A stretch of DNA of 64,000 nucleotides, taken from NCBI GenBank assembly GCA_902761605.1, contig CACWLC010000001.1:1-64000 (forward strand). The letters run 5' to 3'. Under the pieces are notes generated by a model, which was not told the DNA's origin, ran no database searches, and was given only the letters and a program-made list of their open reading frames with translations. Position numbers and translations under genes: made by a program. The stretch comes from an uncultured Prevotellaceae bacterium. GTDB lineage: Bacteria > Bacteroidota > Bacteroidia > Bacteroidales > Bacteroidaceae. Positions 56,009 to 64,000 of the stretch are shown here, piece by piece; position 1 is the stretch's first letter, and each line of letters opens with the position of its first letter.

Positions 56009-57849
56009 TCTTTAAGATATTTTTTAAGTTTGATTTTTCTTATGAGTACCTTATTCTCACTATCGCCTTTAAGGGCATCCTCCCAGAAGGAAAGAGCTTT
56101 ATCATGGTTATCACAGTGCCAATAGATATCTCCGGCATGCTCAAAGATTGCAGAATTGCTTATCGTATCACCATTGACAACTACAGTATCCAAGTTCTGA
56201 AGTGCCTGATCAATATAAATCTTTGACTCCGTATATCTCTGTTGCATGAAGAGTATCCATGCATAGGTATCGAGATAAGTAGCATTCTTCGGTTCTGCCT
56301 TGATAGTCTTATGACTCATCAGCTCTGCACGATCCAACTGCTCGTTACGCAGGCTAAGATAATAAGCGTAATTGTTAAGACAAGGAATATTATCTGGTTT
56401 CCACTGCAGGCATGAGTCATAAGCGGCAAAAGCCTCTGTGACACGGTCTTTCTTATGAAGGATCTCACCCATCACCTCATAGAAATCAGACACGATGTCC
56501 GGATTACTGTCCTCCTTGATCACACTGACACCATTCTGGAAAGTAGACAAAGCCTGATCCAAGCTGTCACGCTGGTAATAGGCTATTCCCTGATAGTAAT
56601 AAAAAGCCATATCATCAGGATTATACTGACGGGCAGTCTGACAAAGCTCTATCACTCTGTCTTTATCTCCGTCAGCCCATGCATATCCCACAAGGTGAAG
56701 ACGGGCAGCGGAATTGTCGGGAGCAAGATCCAGAATGTGGTTCAGAACTGGCTTTATGCTGTCAGCAGGCATCTTCTTAAGATCCATGTATGTGGCGCAA
56801 AGCAGAGGGATATCAACATCAGTGGTATCAGCATCCATCACCCGACGGAACAGTCCAAGCACCTCTGTACTGTCACCACCAGCTCTCTCGTTGGCCCCAA
56901 TAACCTGACGAATGAGGTGTACCTTCTCTTCCTGGCTTGTATTCTTTCCCAACAGCACACGAAGAGTCAAGGAATCTGCAACCTCTGAGTTCTCCATCGC
57001 CTGATGGTATGTGCGCAACGACATCAGTACCCTGTTGTTGTCCGGTTCCTCTTTCAGTATCTTGTCGTATATCTCCAATGCCTTCTTCTGTTCACCATTC
57101 ATCATCAGACTCTCGCCATACATTGCGAGATAATTAAGATCGTTAGGGTATTGTCGAGCCAGTTCGGCCATCTCGGCAATAGCCGCCTTGCCATTGTTCA
57201 TGCGAGTATAGACTTCACTCTTTGCAACAGAGATACGCTCGTTTTTGCCATCTATTTTCTCTATACGTTCGAGAACACCTATGGCTTGAGGATAATCCTG
57301 AACCTGCTGATACAGCTGAAACAGCATCTCAAGCAAATCCTCACGGTCCTTATTCCTGTCATACAGACGTTCAATAGCGCTGATGGCCCCCTGAAAATTC
57401 TGCTGGCGCACATACACTTGAGCTAATGTCTCAAGATATGTTTCATTATGAGGAGCCAAAGCGGAGGCTTTCTGGAAATAGGCTATGGAGGTATCATTAT
57501 CCTTCAAAGCACTATAATACTGAGCAAGATAATAATATGCCTCTGCAGCATTAGGATTAATATCAAGGCAATGACGCAACAAGTCGAAAGCAGCATCACT
57601 ATTACCTTTCTGACGCTCAACCATCGCATCAAGGAAATAATGGTCGTAAAGACGCTGATCCTCTGGGGAAAGCTTAGGGACAACCTTTTCTTGGCTTTGT
57701 GAGGCTGCCAGTTTGTTTTTATTGTAAGCAGCCCATCCACCTACCATGCCTCCTACTAATCCTGCTGCACATGAAGAAAGGCCGATGATTACCACCATCA
57801 GAGCCATGCTCCACATAAGCACCGTTTCCCTATAGATATTCTTTCTCAC
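56005..57849 (-). CDS. TPR-repeat lipoprotein
   Basis: This 614-residue protein has a signal sequence and lipobox LSSC (Cys27), then about a dozen TPR units spread from about 65 to 600 (for example [20 protein letters not shown] and [18 protein letters not shown]). TPR solenoids act as protein-docking scaffolds; this one is probably in the periplasm anchored to a membrane. It overlaps dut upstream and the DUF4292 gene downstream by 4 bp each, so all are tightly co-expressed. Confidence 0.85.
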   Translation of the reverse strand: MRKNIYRETVLMWSMALMVVIIGLSSCAAGLVGGMVGGWAAYNKNKLAASQSQEKVVPKLSPEDQRLYDHYFLDAMVERQKGNSDAAFDLLRHCLDINPNAAEAYYYLAQYYSALKDNDTSIAYFQKASALAPHNETYLETLAQVYVRQQNFQGAISAIERLYDRNKDREDLLEMLFQLYQQVQDYPQAIGVLERIEKIDGKNERISVAKSEVYTRMNNGKAAIAEMAELARQYPNDLNYLAMYGESLMMNGEQKKALEIYDKILKEEPDNNRVLMSLRTYHQAMENSEVADSLTLRVLLGKNTSQEEKVHLIRQVIGANERAGGDSTEVLGLFRRVMDADTTDVDIPLLCATYMDLKKMPADSIKPVLNHILDLAPDNSAARLHLVGYAWADGDKDRVIELCQTARQYNPDDMAFYYYQGIAYYQRDSLDQALSTFQNGVSVIKEDSNPDIVSDFYEVMGEILHKKDRVTEAFAAYDSCLQWKPDNIPCLNNYAYYLSLRNEQLDRAELMSHKTIKAEPKNATYLDTYAWILFMQQRYTESKIYIDQALQNLDTVVVNGDTISNSAIFEHAGDIYWHCDNHDKALSFWEDALKGDSENKVLIRKIKLKKYLKE

Positions 57850-58283
57850 TTTACACCTGTATGGCCGTAACCACCTTCACCTCGTTCTGTCTCATCAAGT
57901 ACCTCGACCTCTTCAAAGTCACCCTGCTCATGACGTGCTATTACCATCTGTGCAATACGCTCGCCATCCTCAACCACGAACTCGTCTTGCGACAGGTTAA
58001 TAAGAACAACACCTATCTCTCCACGATAATCGGCATCAATAGTACCTGGGGTATTGAGTACAGTTATTCCTTTCTTAAGAGCAAGACCGCTACGTGGACG
58101 GACCTGAGCTTCGTAACCCACTGGCAATGCGATATGCAGTCCAGTAGGAATCAGTCGACGCTCAAGTGGTTTTAATGTCACAGGAGCATCGAGATTGGCT
58201 CTTAGATCCATTCCGGCACTCTGAGCTGTAGCATATTGTGGAAGAGGTTGATGGCCCTTATTTACGACTTTTATCTTCAACAT
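57846..58283 (-). CDS. dut: dUTP pyrophosphatase (dUTPase)
   Basis: This 145-residue cytoplasmic homotrimeric enzyme turns dUTP into dUMP and pyrophosphate. All five dUTPase motifs are visible: AGMDLRANL (motif 1), [11 protein letters not shown] (2), [12 protein letters not shown] (3, with the catalytic Asp), GERIAQMV (4) and the C-terminal [10 protein letters not shown] (5, P-loop-like arm). Length is normal. It is the first gene of a four-gene operon read from the -7 element at 58311. Confidence 0.96.
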   Translation of the reverse strand: MLKIKVVNKGHQPLPQYATAQSAGMDLRANLDAPVTLKPLERRLIPTGLHIALPVGYEAQVRPRSGLALKKGITVLNTPGTIDADYRGEIGVVLINLSQDEFVVEDGERIAQMVIARHEQGDFEEVEVLDETERGEGGYGHTGVK

Positions 58284-58310
58284 ACTTTAAAATTACATTT
58301 TAACAGTGTG

Positions 58311-58318
58311 CAAAATTA
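58311..58318 (-). promoter_or_regulatory. -7 element for the dut operon
   Basis: The minus strand reads TAATTTTG (TAnnTTTG), 27 bp before the dut ATG. Confidence 0.6.
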
Positions 58319-58403
58319 ATCATTTTTATGCACAGAAGAGACAGATTAACACAGATTAATACATTTTTTTAGTAAAAAAGGCAGAAATCTGTGGTCAAAT
58401 TAG

Positions 58404-58411
58404 TACTTTTG
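58404..58411 (+). promoter_or_regulatory. -7 element for dgt
   Basis: TACTTTTG (TAnnTTTG), 9 bp before the ATG at 58421. It rules out the in-frame GTG at 58391 as start. Confidence 0.6.
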
Positions 58412-58420
58412 CACTCAATT

Positions 58421-59761
58421 ATGATGAATTGGCAACAACTAATTTCAAACAAACGCCTTGGGCAAGAGGACAGACATCCCAAGCGCCATGACGACAGAAC
58501 AGAGTTTAAAAGAGACTATGATCGTCTAATTTTCTCTGCTCCATTCCGTCGTCTTCAGAACAAAACACAGGTTTTCCCACTTCCTGGCAGTGTCTTTGTA
58601 CATAATCGTCTTACTCACTCCCTTGAAGTGTCAAGTGTAGGAATGTCATTAGGCGATGATGTGGCCCGCAACCTTTCCAAGCTGCATCCAGAACTCAAAG
58701 ATACTCTATTTACTGAAATAGGACAGATTGTCGCTACAGCATGTCTTGCACACGACATGGGCAATCCACCATTCGGACACAGTGGAGAAAAAGCCATGCA
58801 GACATTCTTTACCGAAGGTCCAGGAAGCGACCTTCAACGTGAGGTTAGTCACCACTTCTGGGATGACATCACCCATTTCGAAGGAAACGCCAATGCATTC
58901 CGTCTGCTGACACATCAGTTCAAAGGTCGAAGAGCCGGAGGTTTTGTAATGACTTATTCCATGCTCGCCAGCATCGTCAAATATCCGTATTCTTCGTCAG
59001 CACCAAGCAAAAAGGGAAAGTTCGGTTTCTTCCATGAAGAGAAGGATATCTTTCGCAAAATCGCCGATGAATTGGGGATAATTTGCATTTCAGAGCCAGG
59101 AGAGCCATTGCGTTACGCACGTCATCCGCTCGTTTACCTTGTTGAAGCCGCTGATGATATCTGTTACGAGATAATGGATTTAGAGGATGCTCATAAATTA
59201 AAGATTCTTTCATACGAAGAAACGGCAAATATCATGCTAAATTTCTTTGGAGATGACATTCGCCAGAGCATCCTGAAAAGAATCGTAGAAGAAGGCCTTA
59301 CTGACAACAACGAAAAAATTGTATATATGCGTGCCTGTGTCATCGGACTTCTTGAAAGTGAATGCGTTAAGGTCTTTTGTAATAACGAAGAAGACATACT
59401 TAACGGAACCTTTGAAGGCTCGTTGATTGACCACATCTCAGCAGTACCTTGCAAAGCCTATAAAGACTGTGCATCACTGTCTACTAAACGAATTTACAAG
59501 AGTCGTCCTGTATTAGATGTGGAACTCTCCGGTTATAAGATAATGGAGACACTAATGACCCATTTCATCGAGGCAGCACGTCATCCAGAACGTTTCTACT
59601 CCAAGCAACTGATAAGCAGGGTAAGCAGTCAATACGACATAGACTCTCCAAGTCTTGAAACACGTCTGATGGCAGTCATCGACTACATCAGCGGTATGAC
59701 AGACGTATATGCCCTGGATGTATATCAGAAGATTTGCGGGATATCGCTACCGATTGTCTGA
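58421..59761 (+). CDS. dgt: Deoxyguanosinetriphosphate triphosphohydrolase
   Basis: This protein of about 446 residues belongs to the HD superfamily and hydrolyses dGTP (or dNTPs) to the nucleoside and triphosphate. Family hallmarks are the N-terminal FSAPFRRLQNKTQVFPL, the first metal-site His in RLTHSLEVSSVG, the HD pair in LAHDMGNPPFGHSGE, and the later VEAADDICYEIMDLEDA with the metal-binding Asp. The frame continues upstream to a GTG at 58391, but that codon precedes the -7 element, so the ATG at 58421 is taken as start. It is divergent from the dut operon, another nucleotide-pool gene. Confidence 0.93.
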   Translation: MMNWQQLISNKRLGQEDRHPKRHDDRTEFKRDYDRLIFSAPFRRLQNKTQVFPLPGSVFVHNRLTHSLEVSSVGMSLGDDVARNLSKLHPELKDTLFTEIGQIVATACLAHDMGNPPFGHSGEKAMQTFFTEGPGSDLQREVSHHFWDDITHFEGNANAFRLLTHQFKGRRAGGFVMTYSMLASIVKYPYSSSAPSKKGKFGFFHEEKDIFRKIADELGIICISEPGEPLRYARHPLVYLVEAADDICYEIMDLEDAHKLKILSYEETANIMLNFFGDDIRQSILKRIVEEGLTDNNEKIVYMRACVIGLLESECVKVFCNNEEDILNGTFEGSLIDHISAVPCKAYKDCASLSTKRIYKSRPVLDVELSGYKIMETLMTHFIEAARHPERFYSKQLISRVSSQYDIDSPSLETRLMAVIDYISGMTDVYALDVYQKICGISLPIV

Positions 59762-59772
59762 ATGAGGATTAG

Positions 59773-60768
59773 TTAGTCTTTACGCTCCTTATAGATAACC
59801 TTGTTTGCACCACTGGTAATCTTCATTGCTTCAGGATGATCCTGTATAAACGAGTCTATATGTCGTACTCGTTTATCTTCAAGAATCTCGTCAACTGCGA
59901 TAAGTATACCCGTCTCCTCTACATCGCCAAAACCATAGTTTATTGCAGTACCAAAGAGTTTCATCGTTGGCGAAAGACTCATATATGCATTTACAAGAGG
60001 AGGTATATTATATCCTAATTTGCGTATTTCACGATTCAATATTCTATAATCACCCCTAAAGTCGTCTTCACAGAAAAGAGCATCAAATTCGGCAGGATCA
60101 GACTCCAATTCCAGCGGTTTCATCGGGATAATCAAGTGTTCCTTGTCATCAAAATGTTTCTTCAGAAAATACAATATCATATCGCGTCCCTTACGGATAT
60201 ATGACGGATACATCGTCATCTTTCCAAAGAAATATTTCACATTTGGTTTGATAACAGTCAATGCTCCCAGTCCATCCCAAAGATTATCCAGCGCAAAAAG
60301 ACTTTTAGCTCCCATTCGCGAAGACTGATATGGAAGAGAAACAAACGACCGTCCCAATTCTATGGTATAAGGCGCATACTCCTTAATGAACTTCTCAGAA
60401 AAATGGAACATATGGCTTGTAGCCAAAATTGGCTGTCCCTTTTCATCGTATTCCCAATCCGTACCCAAGATATAACGGTACCCCCCAATAATCTCCTCTG
60501 CCTCCGGATTCCAAACGATTAATTGCTTATAACAATTATCAGAAATGTCGAATTCATCGATATCCATCTCCTTTCCGGTGCCACCGCCAGCCTCACGAAA
60601 AGCTATTTCACGCAACCTGCCTATCTCCTTCATGACATTAGGAGCATTGTGGGCCGTAATGACATAAATCTCATTATTGCTCTTGTTTGTCATCCTAAGT
60701 TGGAGTTCGGGGGTCAACTCACTCTTAAGAATACTTTTCTCGATTGGTTGAATAATTTCTTTTTCCAT
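59773..60768 (-). CDS. glsB: GNAT-type N-acyltransferase of glycine-lipid synthesis (GlsB-like)
   Basis: This protein of about 331 residues resembles the OlsB/hemolysin-like acyltransferases and, by its pairing with the next gene, GlsB of Bacteroides thetaiotaomicron, which attaches a 3-hydroxy acyl chain to glycine. Visible family features are LREIAFREAGGGTG (about 64-77), EEIIGGYRYILG and the late LGRSFVSLPYQ. An open frame continues to a TTG at 60795, directly after the upstream stop; the ATG at 60768 (MEKEI) is preferred. It follows the O-acyltransferase gene by 27 bp. The product would be membrane glycine lipids; this rests on similarity and gene order. Confidence 0.78.
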   Translation of the reverse strand: MEKEIIQPIEKSILKSELTPELQLRMTNKSNNEIYVITAHNAPNVMKEIGRLREIAFREAGGGTGKEMDIDEFDISDNCYKQLIVWNPEAEEIIGGYRYILGTDWEYDEKGQPILATSHMFHFSEKFIKEYAPYTIELGRSFVSLPYQSSRMGAKSLFALDNLWDGLGALTVIKPNVKYFFGKMTMYPSYIRKGRDMILYFLKKHFDDKEHLIIPMKPLELESDPAEFDALFCEDDFRGDYRILNREIRKLGYNIPPLVNAYMSLSPTMKLFGTAINYGFGDVEETGILIAVDEILEDKRVRHIDSFIQDHPEAMKITSGANKVIYKERKD

Positions 60769-60795
60769 TTTTACAAGGAGAAGTTTGGGATTCAA

Positions 60796-61620
60796 TTATA
60801 GGGTATATATTTTCTCTCTTACGTATTGAGCCCAGTCAATGGCATTTCGACTCTTATCAAACGTCTGCCAAGGGATGGGTTTACCGATTGCCACACGGAA
60901 GGTTTTATGCACGTTTTTATACATTTCATCGACAAGGAACATCATTGCGAGATTGAAAGGAAGACACCTGTCGCTGAAGTTTGCTAACCTGTAGAAGAAG
61001 CTAGAATTCTGACCACCAAAATGAATGGGAACAATATCACGATGGTACTCTACACTCTTCGAAATAAACGTCTTAGACCAAGGAATATCCTTTATCTCAC
61101 CTTTGTGCTTTCTTGAACAAAGGCCCGCAGGAAACATCAGCATGTGATTATCACTCTCAAATCCCGCCTTCACCATTGCAGGAAAATTACGGCTTTGACC
61201 ACCAGTCTTATTTATAGGAATACAAACAGGAGCAAGACCTGGCAGATTCATCAGGAGGTCATTCACAAGATAACGGAATTTCCCATTGTAATGACGTCCT
61301 ATGATTGCTCCCAAGGCGACCCCATCTTCACCTCCAAGAGGATGATTACTAACAAAAGTATAGAGTCGCCCGTCGTTAGGATCTGGAAGATTATCCTTCC
61401 CTTCTATTTCAAGCGTCATATCCAAATATCTGACACACTCTTCAAGCCATTCTACACCCGTCTTGTCACGATTCTCCCAAAGGAACGCATTTACCTGGTC
61501 TTGATGGATGATACGCTTCAGCCAACTAACGAGAATCCCAGGCACAAACTTCGCCTTAGGACCCATTTTATCCTTTAGGATGACATCGATGTCTATAGTC
61601 TTCTCTGTTACAGTTGCCAT
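60796..61620 (-). CDS. glsA: 1-acyl-lipid O-acyltransferase (GlsA-like)
   Basis: This 274-residue membrane-associated acyltransferase of the PlsC/lysophospholipid group has the acceptor-site motif NHPLGGEDG (about 91-99, the Bacteroidota form of the His-x-Asp motif), a PINKTGGQSRNF block and MFPAGLCSRK (the FPEG-like motif). Together with the downstream N-acyltransferase gene it matches the GlsA/GlsB pair that makes glycine and related N-acyl amino-acid lipids. It is the first gene of the pair, read from the -7 element at 61644. Confidence 0.78.
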   Translation of the reverse strand: MATVTEKTIDIDVILKDKMGPKAKFVPGILVSWLKRIIHQDQVNAFLWENRDKTGVEWLEECVRYLDMTLEIEGKDNLPDPNDGRLYTFVSNHPLGGEDGVALGAIIGRHYNGKFRYLVNDLLMNLPGLAPVCIPINKTGGQSRNFPAMVKAGFESDNHMLMFPAGLCSRKHKGEIKDIPWSKTFISKSVEYHRDIVPIHFGGQNSSFFYRLANFSDRCLPFNLAMMFLVDEMYKNVHKTFRVAIGKPIPWQTFDKSRNAIDWAQYVREKIYTL

Positions 61621-61643
61621 TTGAACATTATGCTAACAAGCTG

Positions 61644-61651
61644 CAAAAATA
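61644..61651 (-). promoter_or_regulatory. -7 element for the acyltransferase pair
   Basis: The minus strand reads TATTTTTG (TAnnTTTG), 23 bp before the ATG at 61620. Confidence 0.5.
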
Positions 61652-61830
61652 GCACAAATCTTTCAAATATGAGCAAAAATAGAGAAAAAACTTTCAAAAG
61701 GATTGTATTTTTTAAATATTAGCTATTATTCGAATGTCATATATTAGATTTTGTTATCATTAGAGCAACCCTTTAGATGCAAAACCACAGATAGCAAAAG
61801 ACGACTTCAAAAGTTAAAAATACTAAATGG

Positions 61831-61866
61831 TGGGGAATTAATCCATAAAAGTGGGAGAAAATGGGG
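61831..61866 (+). promoter_or_regulatory. MraZ binding repeats before mraZ
   Basis: Three TGGGR boxes stand in the same orientation at 61831, 61852 and 61862, spaced 21 and 10 bp, just before the -7 element. MraZ proteins bind direct TGGGN repeats with 5-nt spacers and repress their own operon, and the last two boxes fit this exactly. Confidence 0.7.
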
Positions 61867-61876
61867 AGAAATTGCA

Positions 61877-61884
61877 TAACTTTG
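61877..61884 (+). promoter_or_regulatory. -7 element for the division and cell-wall cluster
   Basis: TAACTTTG (TAnnTTTG), 29 bp before the mraZ ATG and 10 bp after the last TGGGG box. Confidence 0.65.
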
Positions 61885-61913
61885 TTGCCGAATTCTTTTA
61901 AGAATATGTACGT

Positions 61914-62369
61914 ATGCGCTTTTTAGGTAACATAGAGGCAAAAACAGATGCTAAGGGAAGAGCTTTCCTACCAGCAGTTTTCCGCAAGGTGCTTCAGGCA
62001 TCAGGCGAGGAAAATCTGGTATTGAGAAAAGACATTTTCCAGCAATGTCTGGTACTCTACCCTGAAAGCGTATGGAACCAAAGGGTTGATCTTTTGAAAT
62101 CACAGCTGAAGCAATGGAAGCCTGCTCATCAGCAGATATTAAGACAGTTCGTTTCAGAGGCTGAAGTGGTATCACTTGACGGCAATGGACGATTCCTGAT
62201 ATCCAAACGTCTGCAACGGGCTGGAGCCCTAGAGCAAGACCTTCAGTTTATCGGAGTAGACGACACGATAGAGATATGGTCTCCACAACATCTGAAAGAG
62301 TCGCTTAAGACAGACGAAGAGTTTGGAGCCGAACTAGAAAACATCATGAATACCAACGACGCTTTATGA
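61914..62369 (+). CDS. mraZ: Transcriptional regulator MraZ
   Basis: This 151-residue protein has two AbrB-like DNA-binding repeats, with the family motif DAKGRAFLPAVFR in the first (about 12-24) and DGNGRFLISKRLQ in the second (about 87-99). MraZ forms rings that bind TGGGN direct repeats and control the division and cell-wall cluster. Such repeats are present upstream. The gene overlaps rsmH by 4 bp. Confidence 0.94.
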   Translation: MRFLGNIEAKTDAKGRAFLPAVFRKVLQASGEENLVLRKDIFQQCLVLYPESVWNQRVDLLKSQLKQWKPAHQQILRQFVSEAEVVSLDGNGRFLISKRLQRAGALEQDLQFIGVDDTIEIWSPQHLKESLKTDEEFGAELENIMNTNDAL

Positions 62370-63280
62370 TAAAAACGGCTGAAACATATCACGTTCCAGT
62401 ACTCCTTAAGGAGAGCGTCGACGGGCTTGACATCAAGCCCGACGGTGTTTATATAGATGTAACCTTCGGTGGTGGAGGTCATAGCAAGGAGATATTGACA
62501 CGACTGGGTAAAAAAGGGCATCTTTACAGCTTTGACCAGGATGCAGATGCCGAAAAAAACATCGTCAACGATGATAGATTTACGTTTGTCAGGAGCAACT
62601 TTAGATATATCAAGAACTGGATGAGATATTATGAAGTTGACAAGATCGACGGACTATTGGCAGACCTGGGTGTTTCAAGTCATCACTTAGACGATGAGAA
62701 CAGAGGCTTTTCATTCCGCTACGAGGCACCTCTTGATATGCGGATGAACAAAAGGGCAGGTCAGACAGCTGCAGACATCCTCAACAATTACAGCGAGGAA
62801 CAGATTGCAGACATCCTGTATATTTACGGTGAACTGAAGAATGCCCGTAGAATTGCTTCTGCCATTGTAAAGTCAAGACAGTCGAAAAGGGTTGAGACAA
62901 CTGGCGATTTGCTTAACGCCACGACAGGTCTCTTCGCAAAAGAAAGGGAGAAGAAAGAGATGGCCAAACTGTTTCAGGCTCTCCGTATTGAGGTAAACCA
63001 CGAGATGGATGCCCTAAAGGATATGCTCAACGGAGCCCAGGATCTTCTAAAAGAAGGCGGACGTCTGTCAGTGATAACATACCACTCGTTGGAAGACCGT
63101 ATAGTTAAGAATTTCATCAAGGCAGGAAATGCCGAGGGTAAGGTGAATCAAGATTTTTTCGGTCGCATTGAAGCTCCTTTCAGGGCCGTTAACAACAAGA
63201 TTGTGGTGCCTGACGAGTCAGAACAGGAAAGTAACCCTCGCAGCCGTAGCGCAAAGTTAAGAATTGCGGAAAAAATATAA
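62366..63280 (+). CDS. rsmH: 16S rRNA (cytosine-1402-N4)-methyltransferase
   Basis: This 304-residue cytoplasmic S-adenosylmethionine-dependent enzyme methylates N4 of C1402 in 16S rRNA. Motifs: YHVPVLLKE at the N-terminus, the SAM-binding DVTFGGGGHS (about 32-41), DGLLADLGVSSHHLD (about 94-108), FSFRYEAPLDMRM, and the C-terminal VITYHSLEDRIVK and RSRSAKLRIAEK. All are hallmarks of RsmH/MraW. The position after mraZ is the usual one. Confidence 0.97.
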   Translation: MIKTAETYHVPVLLKESVDGLDIKPDGVYIDVTFGGGGHSKEILTRLGKKGHLYSFDQDADAEKNIVNDDRFTFVRSNFRYIKNWMRYYEVDKIDGLLADLGVSSHHLDDENRGFSFRYEAPLDMRMNKRAGQTAADILNNYSEEQIADILYIYGELKNARRIASAIVKSRQSKRVETTGDLLNATTGLFAKEREKKEMAKLFQALRIEVNHEMDALKDMLNGAQDLLKEGGRLSVITYHSLEDRIVKNFIKAGNAEGKVNQDFFGRIEAPFRAVNNKIVVPDESEQESNPRSRSAKLRIAEKI

Positions 63281-63283
63281 GTC

Positions 63284-63751
63284 ATGGACGAGAACGAGAT
63301 AAAACAAGAACAAGAGAAGGTTGAAGAGCCTGCCAGCATCAAGGAAGAAGCTGCTGAGATAAAAGAACAGGCTAAGAAGACCATCCAGAAAATCAAGGAC
63401 ACAGCTAAGGAGGAAGATCCGAAGCTGTCATCTACTGTGAACCTTCGTACCATTCTCGGTGGAGACTTCCTCACAGCAGAAATGGTCCGTAGCCAGATTT
63501 GGCTCATTGTGCTCGTCGTTTTGTTCACCATAATATATGTAGCCTTCAGATATCAGTGTCAGCAGGATATGATTGCCATCGACAAAATGGAAAAAGAACT
63601 GCTCGATGCAAAATACAAGGCATTGTCAAGTTCGAGCACTTTGACAGAGAAATGTCGTGAGAGCCACGTGCTCGATGCATTAAAGAACAATAAGGACAGC
63701 TTGCTGCATATTGCAGACCAGCCACCTTATATTATAAATATAGAGGAGTAA
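63284..63751 (+). CDS. FtsL-like division protein
   Basis: This 155-residue bitopic membrane protein has a long acidic/charged cytoplasmic N-terminus (about 1-70), one transmembrane helix (about 72-92, IWLIVLVVLFTIIYVAF) and a short periplasmic coiled coil (about 95-125). Sequence similarity to FtsL is weak, but topology and the slot between rsmH and ftsI are those of FtsL, which links FtsB/FtsQ with the septal synthase. The extended cytoplasmic tail is common in Bacteroidota. Confidence 0.75.
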   Translation: MDENEIKQEQEKVEEPASIKEEAAEIKEQAKKTIQKIKDTAKEEDPKLSSTVNLRTILGGDFLTAEMVRSQIWLIVLVVLFTIIYVAFRYQCQQDMIAIDKMEKELLDAKYKALSSSSTLTEKCRESHVLDALKNNKDSLLHIADQPPYIINIEE

Positions 63752-63757
63752 TAAGAA

Positions 63758-64000
63758 GTGAGTAAGTTCAGTACAGATAAGGTCATGCCAAGGTACTTCG
63801 CTATTGCCGTTGTACTAACGCTTATCGGTTTTGCCATCATTGGCAAGGCCATGTACATCATGACCATAAAGAAAGACTACTGGACTCAGGTTGCATCACG
63901 TCTGAAGCGCGACAGTGTAAGCGTGAAGCCTAATCGTGGTAATATCTTAAGCTGTGACGGGCAGCTGATGGCCAGCAGTATTCCAGAATACAAGCTCTTT
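63758..64000 (+). CDS. ftsI: Septal penicillin-binding protein FtsI (N-terminal part only)
   Basis: The window ends after 81 codons. The start is a GTG at 63758, 6 bp after the ftsL-like stop and preceded by a purine-rich GGAGTAATAAGAA; an ATG at 63785 is an alternative. A transmembrane helix (about 12-36) is followed by the class B PBP entry motif VKPNRGNILSCDGQLMA, corresponding to the usual RGxIxDRNG of FtsI/PBP2 proteins. The catalytic domain lies beyond the window. Confidence 0.9.
   Translation, partial: MSKFSTDKVMPRYFAIAVVLTLIGFAIIGKAMYIMTIKKDYWTQVASRLKRDSVSVKPNRGNILSCDGQLMASSIPEYKLF

Noticed and set aside
58391..58420. GTG start for dgt, 30 bases upstream
   Set aside because: This codon lies before the -7 element at 58404-58411, and the added residues are not family-like.

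Overview
The window comes from a member of the Bacteroidota, most likely Prevotella in the broad sense (a gut or rumen polysaccharide degrader). The evidence is two SusC/SusD systems, a hybrid two-component regulator, Por-type (type IX) C-terminal sorting tails on two secreted glycosidases, a DUF3987/VirE-type protein, a glycine-lipid acyltransferase pair, and -7 elements of the Bacteroidota form TAnnTTTG before most transcription units. No rRNA, tRNA, insertion sequence or CRISPR array was seen.

Layout. 1-2.9 kb: debris-like small ORFs, a rhamnose-type mutarotase and a lipoprotein-like TPR histidine kinase. 2.9-5.6 kb: a secreted multidomain GH5 enzyme. 5.7-10.6 kb: an accessory segment of three minus-strand genes (a DUF3987 P-loop protein and two unrecognised proteins) with the same 19-bp motif at both ends in opposite orientation. 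10.9-13.0 kb: a small exported ORF, a TSCPD protein, a histidine-type phosphatase and a small exported protein. 13.0-24.9 kb: a polysaccharide utilization locus with GH115, SusD, SusC and a hybrid two-component regulator, probably for glucuronic-acid-substituted xylan. 24.9-48.1 kb: a starch utilization locus. One minus-strand run holds a LacI regulator, an MFS transporter, a 4-alpha-glucanotransferase, GH97, a pullulanase and a GH13 enzyme; the divergent plus-strand operon is susC-susD-susE-susF; a secreted GH13 amylase and GH53 follow at 46.3-49.2 kb. 49.2-51.9 kb: two glycosyltransferases and a DUF4359-like protein. 52.1-52.3 kb: a structured RNA with its own promoter and terminator. 52.4-61.6 kb: an M20 peptidase, an envC/DUF4292/TPR/dut operon, dgt and the glycine-lipid acyltransferases. 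61.9-64.0 kb: the start of the division and cell-wall cluster (mraZ, rsmH, ftsL-like, ftsI truncated by the window end).

How the starch genes fit together: a secreted amylase plus SusD/E/F bind and cut starch outside, SusC imports maltooligosaccharides, the periplasmic GH13, pullulanase and GH97 trim them, and the MFS carrier and MalQ handle maltose and short dextrins inside. The LacI protein replaces the SusR seen in Bacteroides thetaiotaomicron. Its likely operator is a palindrome with core CAAACGTTTG, found before susC and before the amylase gene at nearly the same distance (65 and 66 bp) from the -7 element, which fits activation better than simple repression.

The two best candidates for something undescribed are the repeat-bounded three-gene segment at 5.7-10.6 kb and the structured RNA at about 52083-52312. 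Functions rest on reading motifs by eye; no database search was possible.
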